A stretch of 64,000 bases of DNA from Euonymus europaeus (lineage: Eukaryota; Streptophyta; Magnoliopsida; Celastrales; Celastraceae): NCBI GenBank assembly GCA_963580455.1, contig OY756970.1, positions 15,748,001 to 15,812,000 on the forward strand, read 5' to 3'. Made by a program: the position numbers and the translations under genes. Each line of letters starts with the position of its first letter. Within the stretch, counting starts at the first letter, position 1. The notes beneath the pieces are model-generated. The model was not told the DNA's origin. It worked only from the letters and a program-made list of their open reading frames with translations, and did not search any database. Below, in pieces: positions 47,840-61,909 of this stretch.

Positions 47840-49100
47840 GACAAGTCATTTATATGTATTTCTTATTCTATTTAGTCTTTTAAAAGTGTTTCTAGCTTAA
47901 TACACCCTCAAGTATTTGAATCTTCGCTCAATAAAGACAAATTTAATGTTTTAGTTGGTTTAATGACAAATTTATCATCTCTTTTTCTCACACATCTTTC
48001 TATCTCTCACGTGCACAACATTGCCAACAATGGATCATTGTCATCCGGCAATCGTTTTTGTTACCATAAAAACCAAAATGAAACTTGGAATTCCAGAACA
48101 AAAACTCAATAAATCATGAAAATTTTTGTCCGTCATAGTCCGTCATAGCCACCAGAATCACGAAGATAATCTCTATCACGATCACCGAAAACTTCTCTCC
48201 TTCAATCTGGCCAACTCCGATCACCGTCTTGGGAACCGAAGACATCGTTGAGCTCACAAGAGCAAGGGTTATGATTCTCAACCAATTTTTGGTCGTATTG
48301 GTGAGTTTTGCAAAAATCTTGTCAATTCTGGAAGAGAAATCCTTTGAATTTTTTTGCTTAATTTTGAAAAACTCTTCCAAATTATTTTGCTGAGTTTTAC
48401 GGAAGCCTCTTAATTCTGGGTAAATTTAAGAAATCCTATGATAATCTGGATTTTTGGTTTTTTTTTTTTTTGAGAAATCCTCTAATTTTTTTTTTTGAAA
48501 TGAAATTTAGAAGATCTCTGGTTATAGGGTTTAAAGTTTAGAAATTTAAGAATTTGGAGTTTTGAAGATTTAGTGTTTAGGATTTTGAGGTTTAGGAGAT
48601 TCTAAATTAGTGTTTAGGATTTGGGGGTTTAAGAGGTTTTAGGGTTTAGGAATATTGATTAGTAAATTTTTATTAGTTTCTTCTTATTTTTGTAAATTCC
48701 TCTTAATTATTCATAATATTTTTTTGTTCAAAATTAAAACTTTATTTTTTAACATTAAGAGGATTTTTGGTTATAGGGTTAGAAGTTTAGGTTTTTGGAG
48801 TTTAGGAGATTAGAATTTAGTGTTTATGATTTTTGGGTTAAGAGATTAGGATTTAGTGTTTAAGATTTTGGGGTTTAAGGTGTTAAGTTTTTGGGTAGAA
48901 GAGTTTGGCGTTAAGGGTCGTTTTTATTTGATTTAGAGAAATTACATAATTTTTTTTGATATATTTTATAAAATCTTTTGATTATTTTTTTGCAGAATTT
49001 TAAAAACTTCTCTGATTTATTTTGATAAATTTTACGAACTCCTCTAAATTTTGAAAAAGTTTGAAAAATTCTCTAAATTTATGATTTTTTTTTGCTTGAT
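47840..49100. repeat. Diverged copy of the AT-rich repeat found upstream of OS genes
   Basis: The stretch from about 47840 (GTCATTTATATG...TTTAGTCTTTTAAAAGTG) to 47930 (CAAGTATTTGAATCTTCGCTC) aligns with 4613-4700 at the block 2 start. Phrases such as GAAAACTC-TC-AAAT-TTT-G-TGAATTTTAC recur near 48365 and 49005. The OS upstream DNA thus belongs to a dispersed repeat family rather than being purely promoter sequence. Confidence 0.55.
48520..48910 (+). repeat. Degenerate telomere-like TTTAGGG array
   Basis: Many imperfect units (TTTAGGATTT, GGGTTTAAG, TTTTAGGGTTTAGG, TTTAGTG) lie in the plus orientation. The plant telomere unit is TTTAGGG. Few units are perfect, so it could be a simple-sequence minisatellite of separate origin or an old interstitial telomeric insertion. 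Confidence 0.5.
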
Positions 49101-49916
49101 TTTTCAGAAATTCTATATTTTTTTATATATTTTATGAAAAAATAAAAAGAATTTAATGATGACAGTATATGTTATGCACATGAGAATTTATTAGAATAAG
49201 AATAATTTTGTCTAGAATTATTTGAATGATATTTTGAAACATTAAAAAATTAAAGGTAATCAATATAATACACACTTTCATTAAAAGTTTTATTGGTGAA
49301 TCTCTTTTTTTTCCATGGCCAGCATTCATGGTGTGGATGCTATTAATGGAGAGAATAGAATTCCTTTTTTATTTTTTGAATTGTAGCTAAAGTAATTTCA
49401 GCCATTCTCGACACGTGGTAACATGGTACCCACTGATGCTTTTGGGAAGCCAACCATTGACTGACACATGGCATGAAAAGAGAAGTTTTCTCTAATTGTT
49501 TGCTCATTTTGAAAGATTTACATGCTATCATAAACTCAGAACACAGGCTGCTAGATTTCAAGAGTGTCTGAAGAGCCTATTTTCATGTAATTTACTTATA
49601 AGACGTGTCAAGCAGTGAGGGAATGTCATGCTAACAATATATCGAGTTTTTAGTCAAATAAGATCAAGAAGTGTAGCAGATCATGGAGTTTCATATGACT
49701 TCATTCCTAATTTTTCTCAATAATATTTTTAACTGTTGTGCATGACTAAAGAGCTAAAATAGAGGAACTCCTACAGGTCCAAGACCATTAAGATTTTCCA
49801 AAGCCACCTATGAAGCCCAATCCAGGAGCCACGACTATTATCGTGTAGATTCAAGAATGGACACTTCGTGCAAGTTCAATATTTCTTAAGGAATGGGATG
49901 AACAAAAAGCACACCA

Positions 49917-52089
49917 TGTAATACCCCGACCCAAAAATATCGAAATTAATAACAATAATAATAATAAATTGAAGATTAAATTATGAATTCGAGTTTGGAA
50001 AAAAATACCAAGAATGAAGTTAATCTGAATAAGGATTAGTTGATCATTAGTTAAATAGAATTAAATAAAACTAAAAATGTTATATATATATATATAATAT
50101 AATATAAATGGTCCACTTCGGTGGAGTATTTGACTCCACCAAAGTGGAGCTTTAATTGAACAAAAATAAAAATAAAAATAAAAATAAAAAATAAAAAGGG
50201 GGTTAGTTGCTGCACGAAACCCGTGCAGCAACATTTGTATTCTTTGAAAAGAAAAGCAATCTGCCGAGAGAGATGAAGAAATAGAGAAAGAAAAAGCTGG
50301 GAGAAGGAGAAAGGGAGAGGTGAGGGAGAAAGATTTTGGAGATTGTTTGGAGTGCATGTAGAGTATAGAAGCTTTGGAGATTGTTTTGCCCTTGAAGGAG
50401 GTAAGGCTTGATTTCGAATTTTCCATGTTTTTGTTATATATTTTGTGTCATTCATACTAGAAATGTGATAGGAGTGTGAAGTAGAGTAAATTTTTGGATT
50501 AAAAATGGAAGTTGAAGGGATTTCATGCATATTTGGAAAATGGGTGCCTAAGGGACGAATTTCTTCGATCCCGTTGATTGAGTTCGAGTTTGAGGCTTGA
50601 TTTTGGATATGTTGGTGAGTTAGGAGTAGGTAACCTACCCTCCAAATTTGAGAGGATTCCGTTAAGGAATCGATAGGGTGTTAGTGTAAACCTAAGAGAA
50701 AAACTTGGGGTTTACGGGGTTCGAGTAAGAATTTGAGCTTGGGATTTCATATGGGGGTTTAATAAGATATATTAGGAGACTTGAAATTGTTAATTTGGAA
50801 TGGGTATGTATAAGGGAGTGCTATTGCACATTTTAGGCTAATATGGCCTAGTTAAGAGAAATGTTTGATTTCGATGTTTATTGATTTATTTCATATATAT
50901 ATATATATATATATATGAGGTTGGTTATGTTTTGACATTATATGGGGTTCGACTTTGCTTCTTTATTAGGTTTGGGAAAGTCGGAACCCTAAATCGAAAA
51001 TTGGTAGTAGCATTTTCTATTATTGCTTGGATAACGAGGTAGGGATTCTTACCCTTTTATATCATTCCTTAGAGATTTCTCTCTTCATTCTAAAGAGCGG
51101 TTGGTAATCCTTCATTGGTTTTTGATTTGAGTTCTTGCCTAGATTGCTTCCTAGGAAGAACGAGCCATGAATGTTATTGTTGAATTTATTGCATAACCGA
51201 ATACATGTTTGATCATCTATCAAGCATAATTTATTCTCAAACATGCATCACGTAGTTACGTATGTATAGAGGATTTTTATATATGTTTATTCTTGCATAT
51301 TGGACATGCTCATTAGATGCATTAGGAGTTGCGGGCACGGGCTCGTAGTTCCTATAAGAGTTACGTGTGGATGTGGGAGTCTTAGGGCGGGACGAGACCA
51401 ACGTCTTATGGCTGGAGAGCTAATTAAGAGTTTGGTCATATAACCGTGTCGGATGTCTCATGAGGTGACACCTATGTGGTCTGGGGCAGTGTCAAGGTTT
51501 TCGATGATATACCGGACATCCGTTGAAAAATGTCAAGAGGGACTATATGGTGATGAAGTTGTTTATTATTAATGTGCTCATAATAGATGCCATGTTGCTT
51601 CATTATGCCATGTTTTCCAATTCAACCTGATTATCTCGTTAAATCTTTATTTTCCTACTGAGCCTTCTGCTCACGCTACTTCTCTTCTGTGATCTTCAGG
51701 TGAGTCTGGTACGAATGTCCAGCCGACAGATCAGTAGGTGGAGACGTGACATGGGAATGCCACCTTGGAGCTTAGGTTCTTGATAATGTGAAAACTCTTG
51801 TTTATCTAGTACATTTAGTATTTAGATTCGTTTAATGGATTAAGTATTTATCTTTCTTTTACCTTATGAGGAGGATGATGGACGGTCGAGAGCTGCGCCG
51901 TTAAATCGGGACTCTCGTACCGAGATTATGAAACTATGTTCCGGATGTTGAACTATATACTGGTTATGTGATGAATGACCTCTTTAATTTACCTTGCATG
52001 TGATTAGGTGGCCTGAGGCCCTGCCTATAGTGTGATTGTGGTTAGCTGGCCTGAGGCCCTGCTAGGTTGTGGAATGAGATTCATTTATG

Positions 52090-52128
<39 letters not shown>

Positions 52129-52277
52129 TGGTGTTGATTGTTGTTCAGGTTGGCATTCTCCGATTTACGGGGAGATGTTGCCGAATTTTTTGTAGAATCC
52201 GTGTTAGGTTGACGTGAGAGGAAGTCTTTAGGAGACTAGTGACGTCATCGGTAGCGCTTCCGGTTTGGGGCGTTACA
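49917..52277. mobile_element. Solo LTR (2361 bp) with CACCA target-site duplication
   Basis: It begins TGTAATACCCCGACCC and ends GGTTTGGGGCGTTACA, with short inverted ends (TGTAA...TTACA). The 5-bp direct repeat CACCA lies at 49912-49916 and 52278-52282. No retroviral-type coding is inside. The TGTAA(T)xCCCC...GGGGCGTTACA ends are common in plant Ty3/gypsy LTRs. It contains (TA)n runs near 50083, 50898 and 52090 and a short duplicated phrase (GGCCTGAGGCCCTGC at about 52011 and 52049). Confidence 0.88.
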
Positions 52278-52282
52278 CACCA

Positions 52283-53273
52283 TGCCTCAGAGGTTCTAGA
52301 GAATGAAGTCCACAATCCAAGTTAAGCTGTAGTTGGTTCGCCACAACCTAGATTCCTTGTTTTCGAGGGAGAGTGGTCGACTAACATGGGAATCAAGACA
52401 CCATCCAGGAGCATGATCCACACTACTCTCAGTAGCAGCATGACTCAATTATCCTTTTACTTAGCTCATAGCTTAGCTCAAACATCGCTTGAGTGGTAGT
52501 CTCCATGACTATTTCTAGATTTTAGCTTGTAAAGCATGCTTTTTACATGCACTCTAGTATATCATAAATGAAATTTCAATGCATTTTAGAATGTATTACT
52601 TTTCAGTTATCTCAATAAAAAAGCTCATACATTCTGATGTTTTAGTTTTTATTATTTTTTGTACATAACGCGTAGAAAATAATGAAATCCTTTTCATTAA
52701 AGCAAACCCCCGACCAAGTGGTTTTATTTTTAACAAACTACGCACAAATCTTCTAGTTAGAAGTCAGATCAACGCACATCTCCTAAATATTTTTTGGACT
52801 TATAGCGACTTCGGGTATGCTCACAATTTATTTATAACACAACAAACACTGCCTTGAAATGTCATTTGGAGAGTCGGAATCGGTTTGATCTTCTCCTGGC
52901 ACAAAAGGAGCCCATGTTCAAAAGCACAACCGGCGAAGCAGATGAGGGTATCCTCACACTCACACATCCTAGTAGAGCCAAGTGACGGTTTGATCTTCCC
53001 CTATGCAAAAGAAAGCATCAAATATCTAAATTTAGCGTTAAAAAATACATAAAATGCAAAAGTTCCTTGCATCAAATTTGGTAAAATCCATATTTTTTTC
53101 CATTAAAGCTAGGTAAATAATAGGGTTAATTATATTTTATAGCATCAAAAGATAAGGGTTGTTACACTTTAGTTACCGGTGAGTGTTGGGAGTTTTTTTG
53201 TTTGAATCTTGAGAGATCTTTTCGAGGTGGCGATTGTCGAAATGATGGATGAACGAAGATCCTCAAAAGTTGT
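52283..53273. other. Intergenic, no gene recognised
   Basis: No gene is seen. The phrase GGTTTGATCTTC occurs twice (about 52892 and 52988) within a short C+A-rich segment, perhaps a decayed tandem repeat. Confidence 0.45.
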
Positions 53274-53347
53274 AAGTGACAGTGTAATAAGACACTGTGA
53301 CTATGTAATATGTCACAGTGACAATGTAATAAGACACTGTTACCATG
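53274..53347. repeat. Nested palindromes (GTGACAGTGT...ACACTGTGAC)
   Basis: GTGACAGTGT and ACACTGTGAC form a near-perfect ten-bp stem around AATAAG. The pattern is then repeated with GTCACAGTGACAATGTAAT and AAGACACTGT. The 70-bp stretch could fold into alternative hairpins. Confidence 0.75.
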
Positions 53348-53349
53348 CA

Positions 53350-53680
53350 TGCTATTTGGTTTTTGAGATTTATTATCAATTATCAATTTTTTGAGAGCAG
53401 TTGTGTAGTAATTGGTGATTGAACATCGATGTTTTGTTGTAGGTCAATGAGGGAGACCAGCTGTGTTCTATAGGATTTTTGAGATTTCTTATTGATTTTT
53501 ATTTTTTTGCGACCAGTGTGTTACAATTGGTGATGGACATCAAAATTTCGTTGCCAATTAGTGAAGGAGACCAGTTGTGTTATATATGATTTTTTAGATT
53601 TCTTATTTTTTGAGACAAACTGTGTTGCAATTGATGATTGAACATCGAAGTTTTGTTGCATGTCAGTGAGCAATATATGA
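53350..53680. repeat. About 115-bp tandem repeat, three degenerate copies
   Basis: Each copy runs GATTTxTTAT...TTTTTTGxGA-CAGT-TGTG...AATTGGTGATTGAACATC...TTTTGTTG...GGGAGACCAG. Copies start near 53370, 53485 and 53590; the last is incomplete. Confidence 0.65.
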
Positions 53681-53912
53681 TATAGCGTATCAGCACTTGT
53701 GTTGTAAAATACAACACCACATAAGCACCATGTGACATGGATGATAAATAAGATTCCACGCAAGCTAATTTTTTACTATCATCATTGACTAATTGCCACA
53801 TCAGCAATCTCCTCAGCGGAGACTGTACAAAATTTGTTCAAATGATGAATGATGATATTAATCTCACTTTTATAAAATGAGGATTTTGTAAAAATAAAAT
53901 AAAATAAAATAA

Positions 53913-54343
53913 AGAATCCATTTGAATTAACATTTTGGGTAGCATTAAAATGTTGTATGTACTTAAATTATTTGGAAAACCAAACGTCCATTTTGAGTAG
54001 AATTTTGTGAAGCATTTAAATAGCATTTTTGGTATGATTTTGTGATGCTAACTTTTGTAGCATTTTTGCTATAAAAGACAGTTATATCCTATATTTTTCA
54101 TCAAATTATAAAATTATCTTAATGACTTCAAAAACCCTACTCTCTTATCTCTTTCACCTAATGAATATCATGTTATGTAATTTGTCATAACATTTTAAAC
54201 ACTACATATGCTATCAACATAAAATAATCCAAACACCTATAACATTTTAAATAGCATAAATGTCAACATTTCAAACAATATATATACTATCAACATTATG
54301 CTACATAAAATGTTAAATTTCAAATGTTAATCCAAATGCAGCC
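53913..54343. mobile_element. MITE with long imperfect inverted repeats (about 430 bp)
   Basis: The left end reads CCATTTGAATTAACATTTTG; the right end inverts to GCATTTGGATTAACATTTG. Further inside, GTAGCAT-AAAATG motifs are also inverted. The left end abuts an (AAAAT)n tract, so the target duplication is obscured. The CATTTGGATTAACATTT ends resemble those of small hAT-type MITEs in plants. Confidence 0.6.
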
Positions 54344-55119
54344 TAATGATACGGTGCATAGAGTGTAATAATTCCCCTTTCTTCTCTCCTCTGCTGCCTC
54401 GTCTCCAAATCTCTGCAACTCAAGAATCCATGGATATATTTTCTCCTTTCTTCCAACGAACTGGTTAGATTCTTCTCTTTACTATTGTTTATTTTAAAAC
54501 AACCTGTCTGATTATCTGATATTTAGGTTGCACCACTCAGGCCACAAACCGATAACTGAATCCCAATCCATAAGGGATGGACGACAAGTACAACCGAAAG
54601 AGCGAAGACCAATCACTGTGGATTACTGCCACGTTATGCAAAGTTACAGAGGAGCAGAAGAAGAACTAAAAATAGTATAGTGAATGAGAAGATTTTTCGT
54701 TGAAATAGGAATGGAAATCCAAGTTTATAGGCAGAGGTTGCACGCCATACACGGGTTCTCCGTTTCTTTGATGAAACATTTAGCATTGGAACATGTCTTC
54801 TCGCCTTCTCTTTTGAGAATCGAAACTTGCCATTCTTTGAGTACAGGTACTTTCTCTCTCTCTCAAATCTCACAAATTCATTAATCAGTTTGAACATCAT
54901 ATTGCATTCGCCATGACTGTACGGATTCTTCATCTTCTTCCTTTTCATTGATATTGCAACATGTGGATGCTCTCTGTGTATGTCAATGTCTTCGTTGTTG
55001 ATTTTTGTTTTGAATATGATTGATGCGATTAGGTGATACCAGGGGCTTTATTTACTGTGGAGGATCGGTGGGGCATGCCCGGCACATTTCGACGACAATC
55101 TTAGTCGGGAAATACTCAG
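54344..55119. other. PERK upstream region and 5' leader
   Basis: A pyrimidine-rich stretch (TTTCTTCTCTCCTCTGC, about 54378) suggests a leader or promoter. CT microsatellites lie near 54855. Short open frames at 54634-54948 are not convincing genes. A 5'-UTR intron is possible but I cannot fix its ends. Confidence 0.4.
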
Positions 55120-58312
<3,193 letters not shown>

Positions 58313-58789
58313 GCAAGCTCAAACCTCTAACACAAGTGAGAAACAATCAGAATGATAACGGATTACAGTATCAGTATTTTCTGGGCATTTAAGCAGATAA
58401 TGGTATTTTCTGCTAAAAGTAACGAGTATTAATTCTTCAAACAGGATCAATGTATGTGCTTCAAGAACAGCCAAGGAGATGAATTACGCCAGTTTTTTAG
58501 GAGTTCTAGCTTGCCCAGTGTCCACATTATGGCTTTCTTGTGTTTGAACAATGTATGTTTCACTGATGGAGTTGCCTGTTAACTTTTATACTTGGAGTAA
58601 ATTTGTTCATCATTAATTATAATACTTATAATATATAATTATCAGGTTGTATGTAGAACTAGGTAGTTTATGTTTATTAGATGGTAGACCCCAAAGTAGT
58701 TTGTCTTGTGACAAATTATTGTCTTCTGTCATTGATTTTTGTAGAGGTGAAGCCAGGATTTTCAGTCTCACCAAACTGTGAAATGAGAT
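58313..58789 (+). other. PERK 3' UTR and flank
   Basis: This is likely 3' untranslated sequence to about 58640, where ATTATAATACTTATAATATATAAT forms an AT-rich end region. No gene is seen. Confidence 0.4.
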
Positions 58790-59340
58790 TCTTAACAGAC
58801 ATCACAATAGTGATAGACCAAAGAAGAAAAAAAAAGTGTTAGATCAAGGAAAAAAAAGTGTTAGACCAAGAAAAAATACCGTACAATCAAGAAAACATGT
58901 ATTAGATGGAAAAAATAGTGCTAAAACAAAGGAAAAAAAATAGTGTCAGACCAAGAGAAAATAGTTCACAATCAAAAAAAAAAGTGCACGACAAATAAAA
59001 CATGAGTTAGGCCAAGAAAAAATGTGCTAGATGCACTAATTTTCTTGGTTGTGCACTATTTTTCTTGATATGACACTATTTTTCTTAGTCGTGCATTTTT
59101 TTGCCCCTCGGTTTCTTGGCATAACACTATTTTTTCTTTGTTGTGCATTATTTTTTTTGGTTTAACGCATAATTTTTTGGTCGTGCACTATTTTTTATTG
59201 GTTGTGCACCATATTTTCTTGATTTAGAACTATTTTTTGGCCTAACATATGTTTTCTTGGTTGTGCACTCTTTTTTCTTGGTTTAATACTTTTTTTTTGT
59301 CTAACTCATGTTTTCTTGGTCGAACACTATTTTTTCCTTA
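58790..59340. repeat. Foldback array: inverted repeat of about 20-nt units
   Basis: The left arm (58790-59027) is built of units like AAAAAAAAGTGTTAGACCAAG and AAAAAATGTGCTAGATG. The right arm (59033-59340) is the inverse (TTTTTCTTGGTTGTGCACTA, TTTTCTTGGTCTAACxCATG). They meet at GTGC-TAGAT-GCAC (59024-59036). About ten units form the left arm and fifteen the right, with period 19-22 nt and two unit classes in each arm (TTAGACCAAG-type and GTGCACGA-type). No coding capacity. Confidence 0.8.
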
Positions 59341-61130
59341 TACAAATACTCAAAAACCTGTGCTAGATCATGAACAAATAAGAACTCGGAAATTTCTTAT
59401 ATAGATGAAAAAAAAACCTAGATCTTTATTTTCATAAACAAAATGATTTAAAAATTATCAAAACCCAGTGATATACTGGTCTCAATGTATTCCAAAGAGC
59501 ACAATTTGTTTCCATAAATGATTTGTCAGAGATGAAGCTTTGATGTTGTTTTGGTTTCTGGTTTAAAAGTGACAGAAACTTGTATAAAGTATATCATATA
59601 AGGGTGTTATGATACTTCCAACATAAAATAGGTAATTTCTCCAAAAAAATTCAAACAATGTCAGTTATCCAAAAATATTTATGAATTAGGTCAATTTTTC
59701 AAAATTCCCGACATCAAATTGCCTTTAATTCTTTATTTAGAGCCCAAGGATCCATTGCTGCTTTGAATCACCAATTGATGATTAAAAAGAGAACTGAAAT
59801 TAGTTGAACATTTCTCTGAAAGAGATTTTTAGAGAATTTTCTTAGTTCAGAGAGAACTTCCTCCCCCTTTTTATTCAAAAAGATTAAATAACGTGTGTAT
59901 ATATATATATAAAAGATATTGATATATCATCTTCACAATAATTTTAGTAGTGGGTCATCTATATTAATAACGATATTTAGTGGTGGGTCATAACAATAAC
60001 AACATTGATGCATCATCCATATTAATAACAATATTCAATTCGTAACAGAACAAAAGCTTTCATCTCTTATTCAGTTTTTGAACAAAATAGAAGAGAGAAG
60101 ATGATTGAGTAGGTTTCAATTCAAATTGGACCTGGCTAGTATGGTGAACTATTGAATATGAAGACTTCTAAAGTACATAGATCTGCTAAACGCTTGGCCC
60201 ACAGTACTACTAAATAGGCCGCAGAAATCTAATGGACTTGTCGCTTACCCAATTTTGTTCTTATAGCATCATGGTATGTTTAGGGCAATTGCAATTCTGT
60301 TCGTATAATTATATTAAAATATGTGTTTTATTGATGTGCTAACATTGAGAGACACATTTTGCTGATGTGAATGAATATGTTACTTGACTTTTTGTAATAA
60401 AAGATGAGAACCAATATTGATTTTGATATAAATTTAATAGGAATGATATGGAGGAGAGGAAAGTTGATGGATTGACTACAATGAAGAGAGAAAAATGTAT
60501 ATGAATTTGTGTTATGCTGATATTGTTGTATTTAAATATATGTTTTGCTGATATGACTGAGTATGTGGCTTGAATTTTTGTATAATAGATGTGAGACTCA
60601 ATATGTGAATTTAATGGGAGGAGCAAATTTTCATTATCGATGTTGCTCTTAGTTAATCAATCAAAATGGGAATGAGAAGGGTTAAATATTTGTTTGGTCT
60701 CCGAAAGATTATAAAAATTTCAAATGGTCATTGCTCACTTTCGTAATTTGAAGTTCTATATAGTGCCAAATAAATAACTCAAGTAATTTTACTACATTTT
60801 AGTTAGCCATTTAGCTTACTTGACCGGTTGACCATCTTTTGACTGTTAATTTTGTTGAATTATGATGTGACTTATAGTGTTAATGGACTAAACATTAAAT
60901 ATCAATGGTAAAGTAGAAGGCTTCGCAGGGAGACGATGAGTCTGAAGGGCTCTGAGCTTGGTGATATGTCGAATCCTCTGGTTCCTCATTGAAATCTTGA
61001 GATATATTAAGACCCCTTATGTCGAGGGTTGATGTATAAGAATCATGGTCACATCCATATTGAGAAATTTTCTATGCGGATTGGACTGGATCTCTAGATG
61101 ATCGGAAGTCCATCATAGGATTTTGCATAT
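59341..61130. other. Intergenic with repeats
   Basis: No gene is seen. A (TA)n run lies at about 59894-59910. The phrase ATCATCTATATTAATAAC recurs near 59954 and 60011. Between about 60286 and 60652 two similar halves (TTTTGCTGATATGA-TGA-TATGT, then TTTTTGTAATAxAxGATGAGA) suggest a duplicated small transposon whose ends (AGGGCAATTGCAAT and, inverted, AAGAGCAACATCGAT) are weakly similar. Confidence 0.4.
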
Positions 61131-61134
61131 TTGT

Positions 61135-61550
61135 TGGTGGGAACCTTGTTTCTTGAAAGAGCAAAAAATAGAGTGTAGTAGCACAGTAGAGTGCTAAATC
61201 AGCATCAGAATACCGTGTTCTTGCTCATATCTCTAGTGACATGATTTATTTGAAAAAATTGCTCAAAGAAATGGGGTGTTCTATTTCTGGACCATCCCAA
61301 TTATGATGTGATAATCAATCTACAATTTATATCCGGTCGAATGTCTTTCATGAATTAAGCATATAGAAGTTGATTATCATTTTGCTAAAAAGAAATTACA
61401 GAATGATGAGATTAATTTGAAGCATGTGCATACAAGTGATCAACTAAGGTGATATTTTCACCAAATCTCTTCTAGAATATCCGATCGAATGTGTGTAACA
61501 AATTAGACATGATTGATATCTTTTCTCCAATTTGAGGGAGAATATTAGAA
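61135..61550 (+). pseudogene. Ty1/copia RNase H relic (3' end of pol)
   Basis: In one frame with stops, the DNA reads SVVAQ, SAKSASEYRVLAHISSDMI, YLKKLLKEMGCSISGPSQL, CDNQSTIYIRSNVFHE, and after a frame change KHVHTSDQL, DIFTKSLLEY. This is the standard copia order: SSAEAEYRA, CDNxSA...NPVFHERTKHIEID, and the C-terminal HxxTxxQLADIFTK. A purine-rich TTTGAGGGAGAATATTAGAAG at about 61533 fits a polypurine tract at the start of the lost 3' LTR. It is degenerate. Whether it belonged to the same family as the gag relic at 21.9 kb is unknown. Confidence 0.75.
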
Positions 61551-61909
61551 GACTTTCTTATATTGTATCATTAGCCTTGGATCAAATGTGTTGTGTCCTT
61601 CCACGCATAACAATTTACTCATACAAGCGAAAAGTAAATCAATCAAGCCGACAGATCCCTTACTTTTTTTATCTACTTCAAAGTTGTTGGAAAAGGGAAA
61701 CTGGAGAAAAATGCTCCTATGAACCTTGATGTGCATAATACAAAGAGAGAATATTTATCGTCAACATATCAACGGAAAGCTCAAATGACTGTAAATGAAT
61801 CCTCGATTCCGGTCAAGGGGCTTTAACTTCTTTCCGCAACAAGGCACCTACCCCCGGCATTGTCATCCACGAAAAAGGAACGACCAAAAAATATCACTAA
61901 ATTGACCAA
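61551..61909. other. Downstream flank of coatomer gamma
   Basis: This contains the likely 3' UTR of the minus-strand coatomer gene and possible remains of a copia LTR. No separate gene is visible. Confidence 0.4.

Noticed and set aside
48114..48380. 88-codon minus-strand frame
   Set aside because: It lies in a dispersed AT-rich repeat and shows no similarity or gene structure.
50051..50530. 159-codon minus-strand frame
   Set aside because: It lies wholly inside the 2.36-kb solo LTR and is rich in simple-sequence residues.
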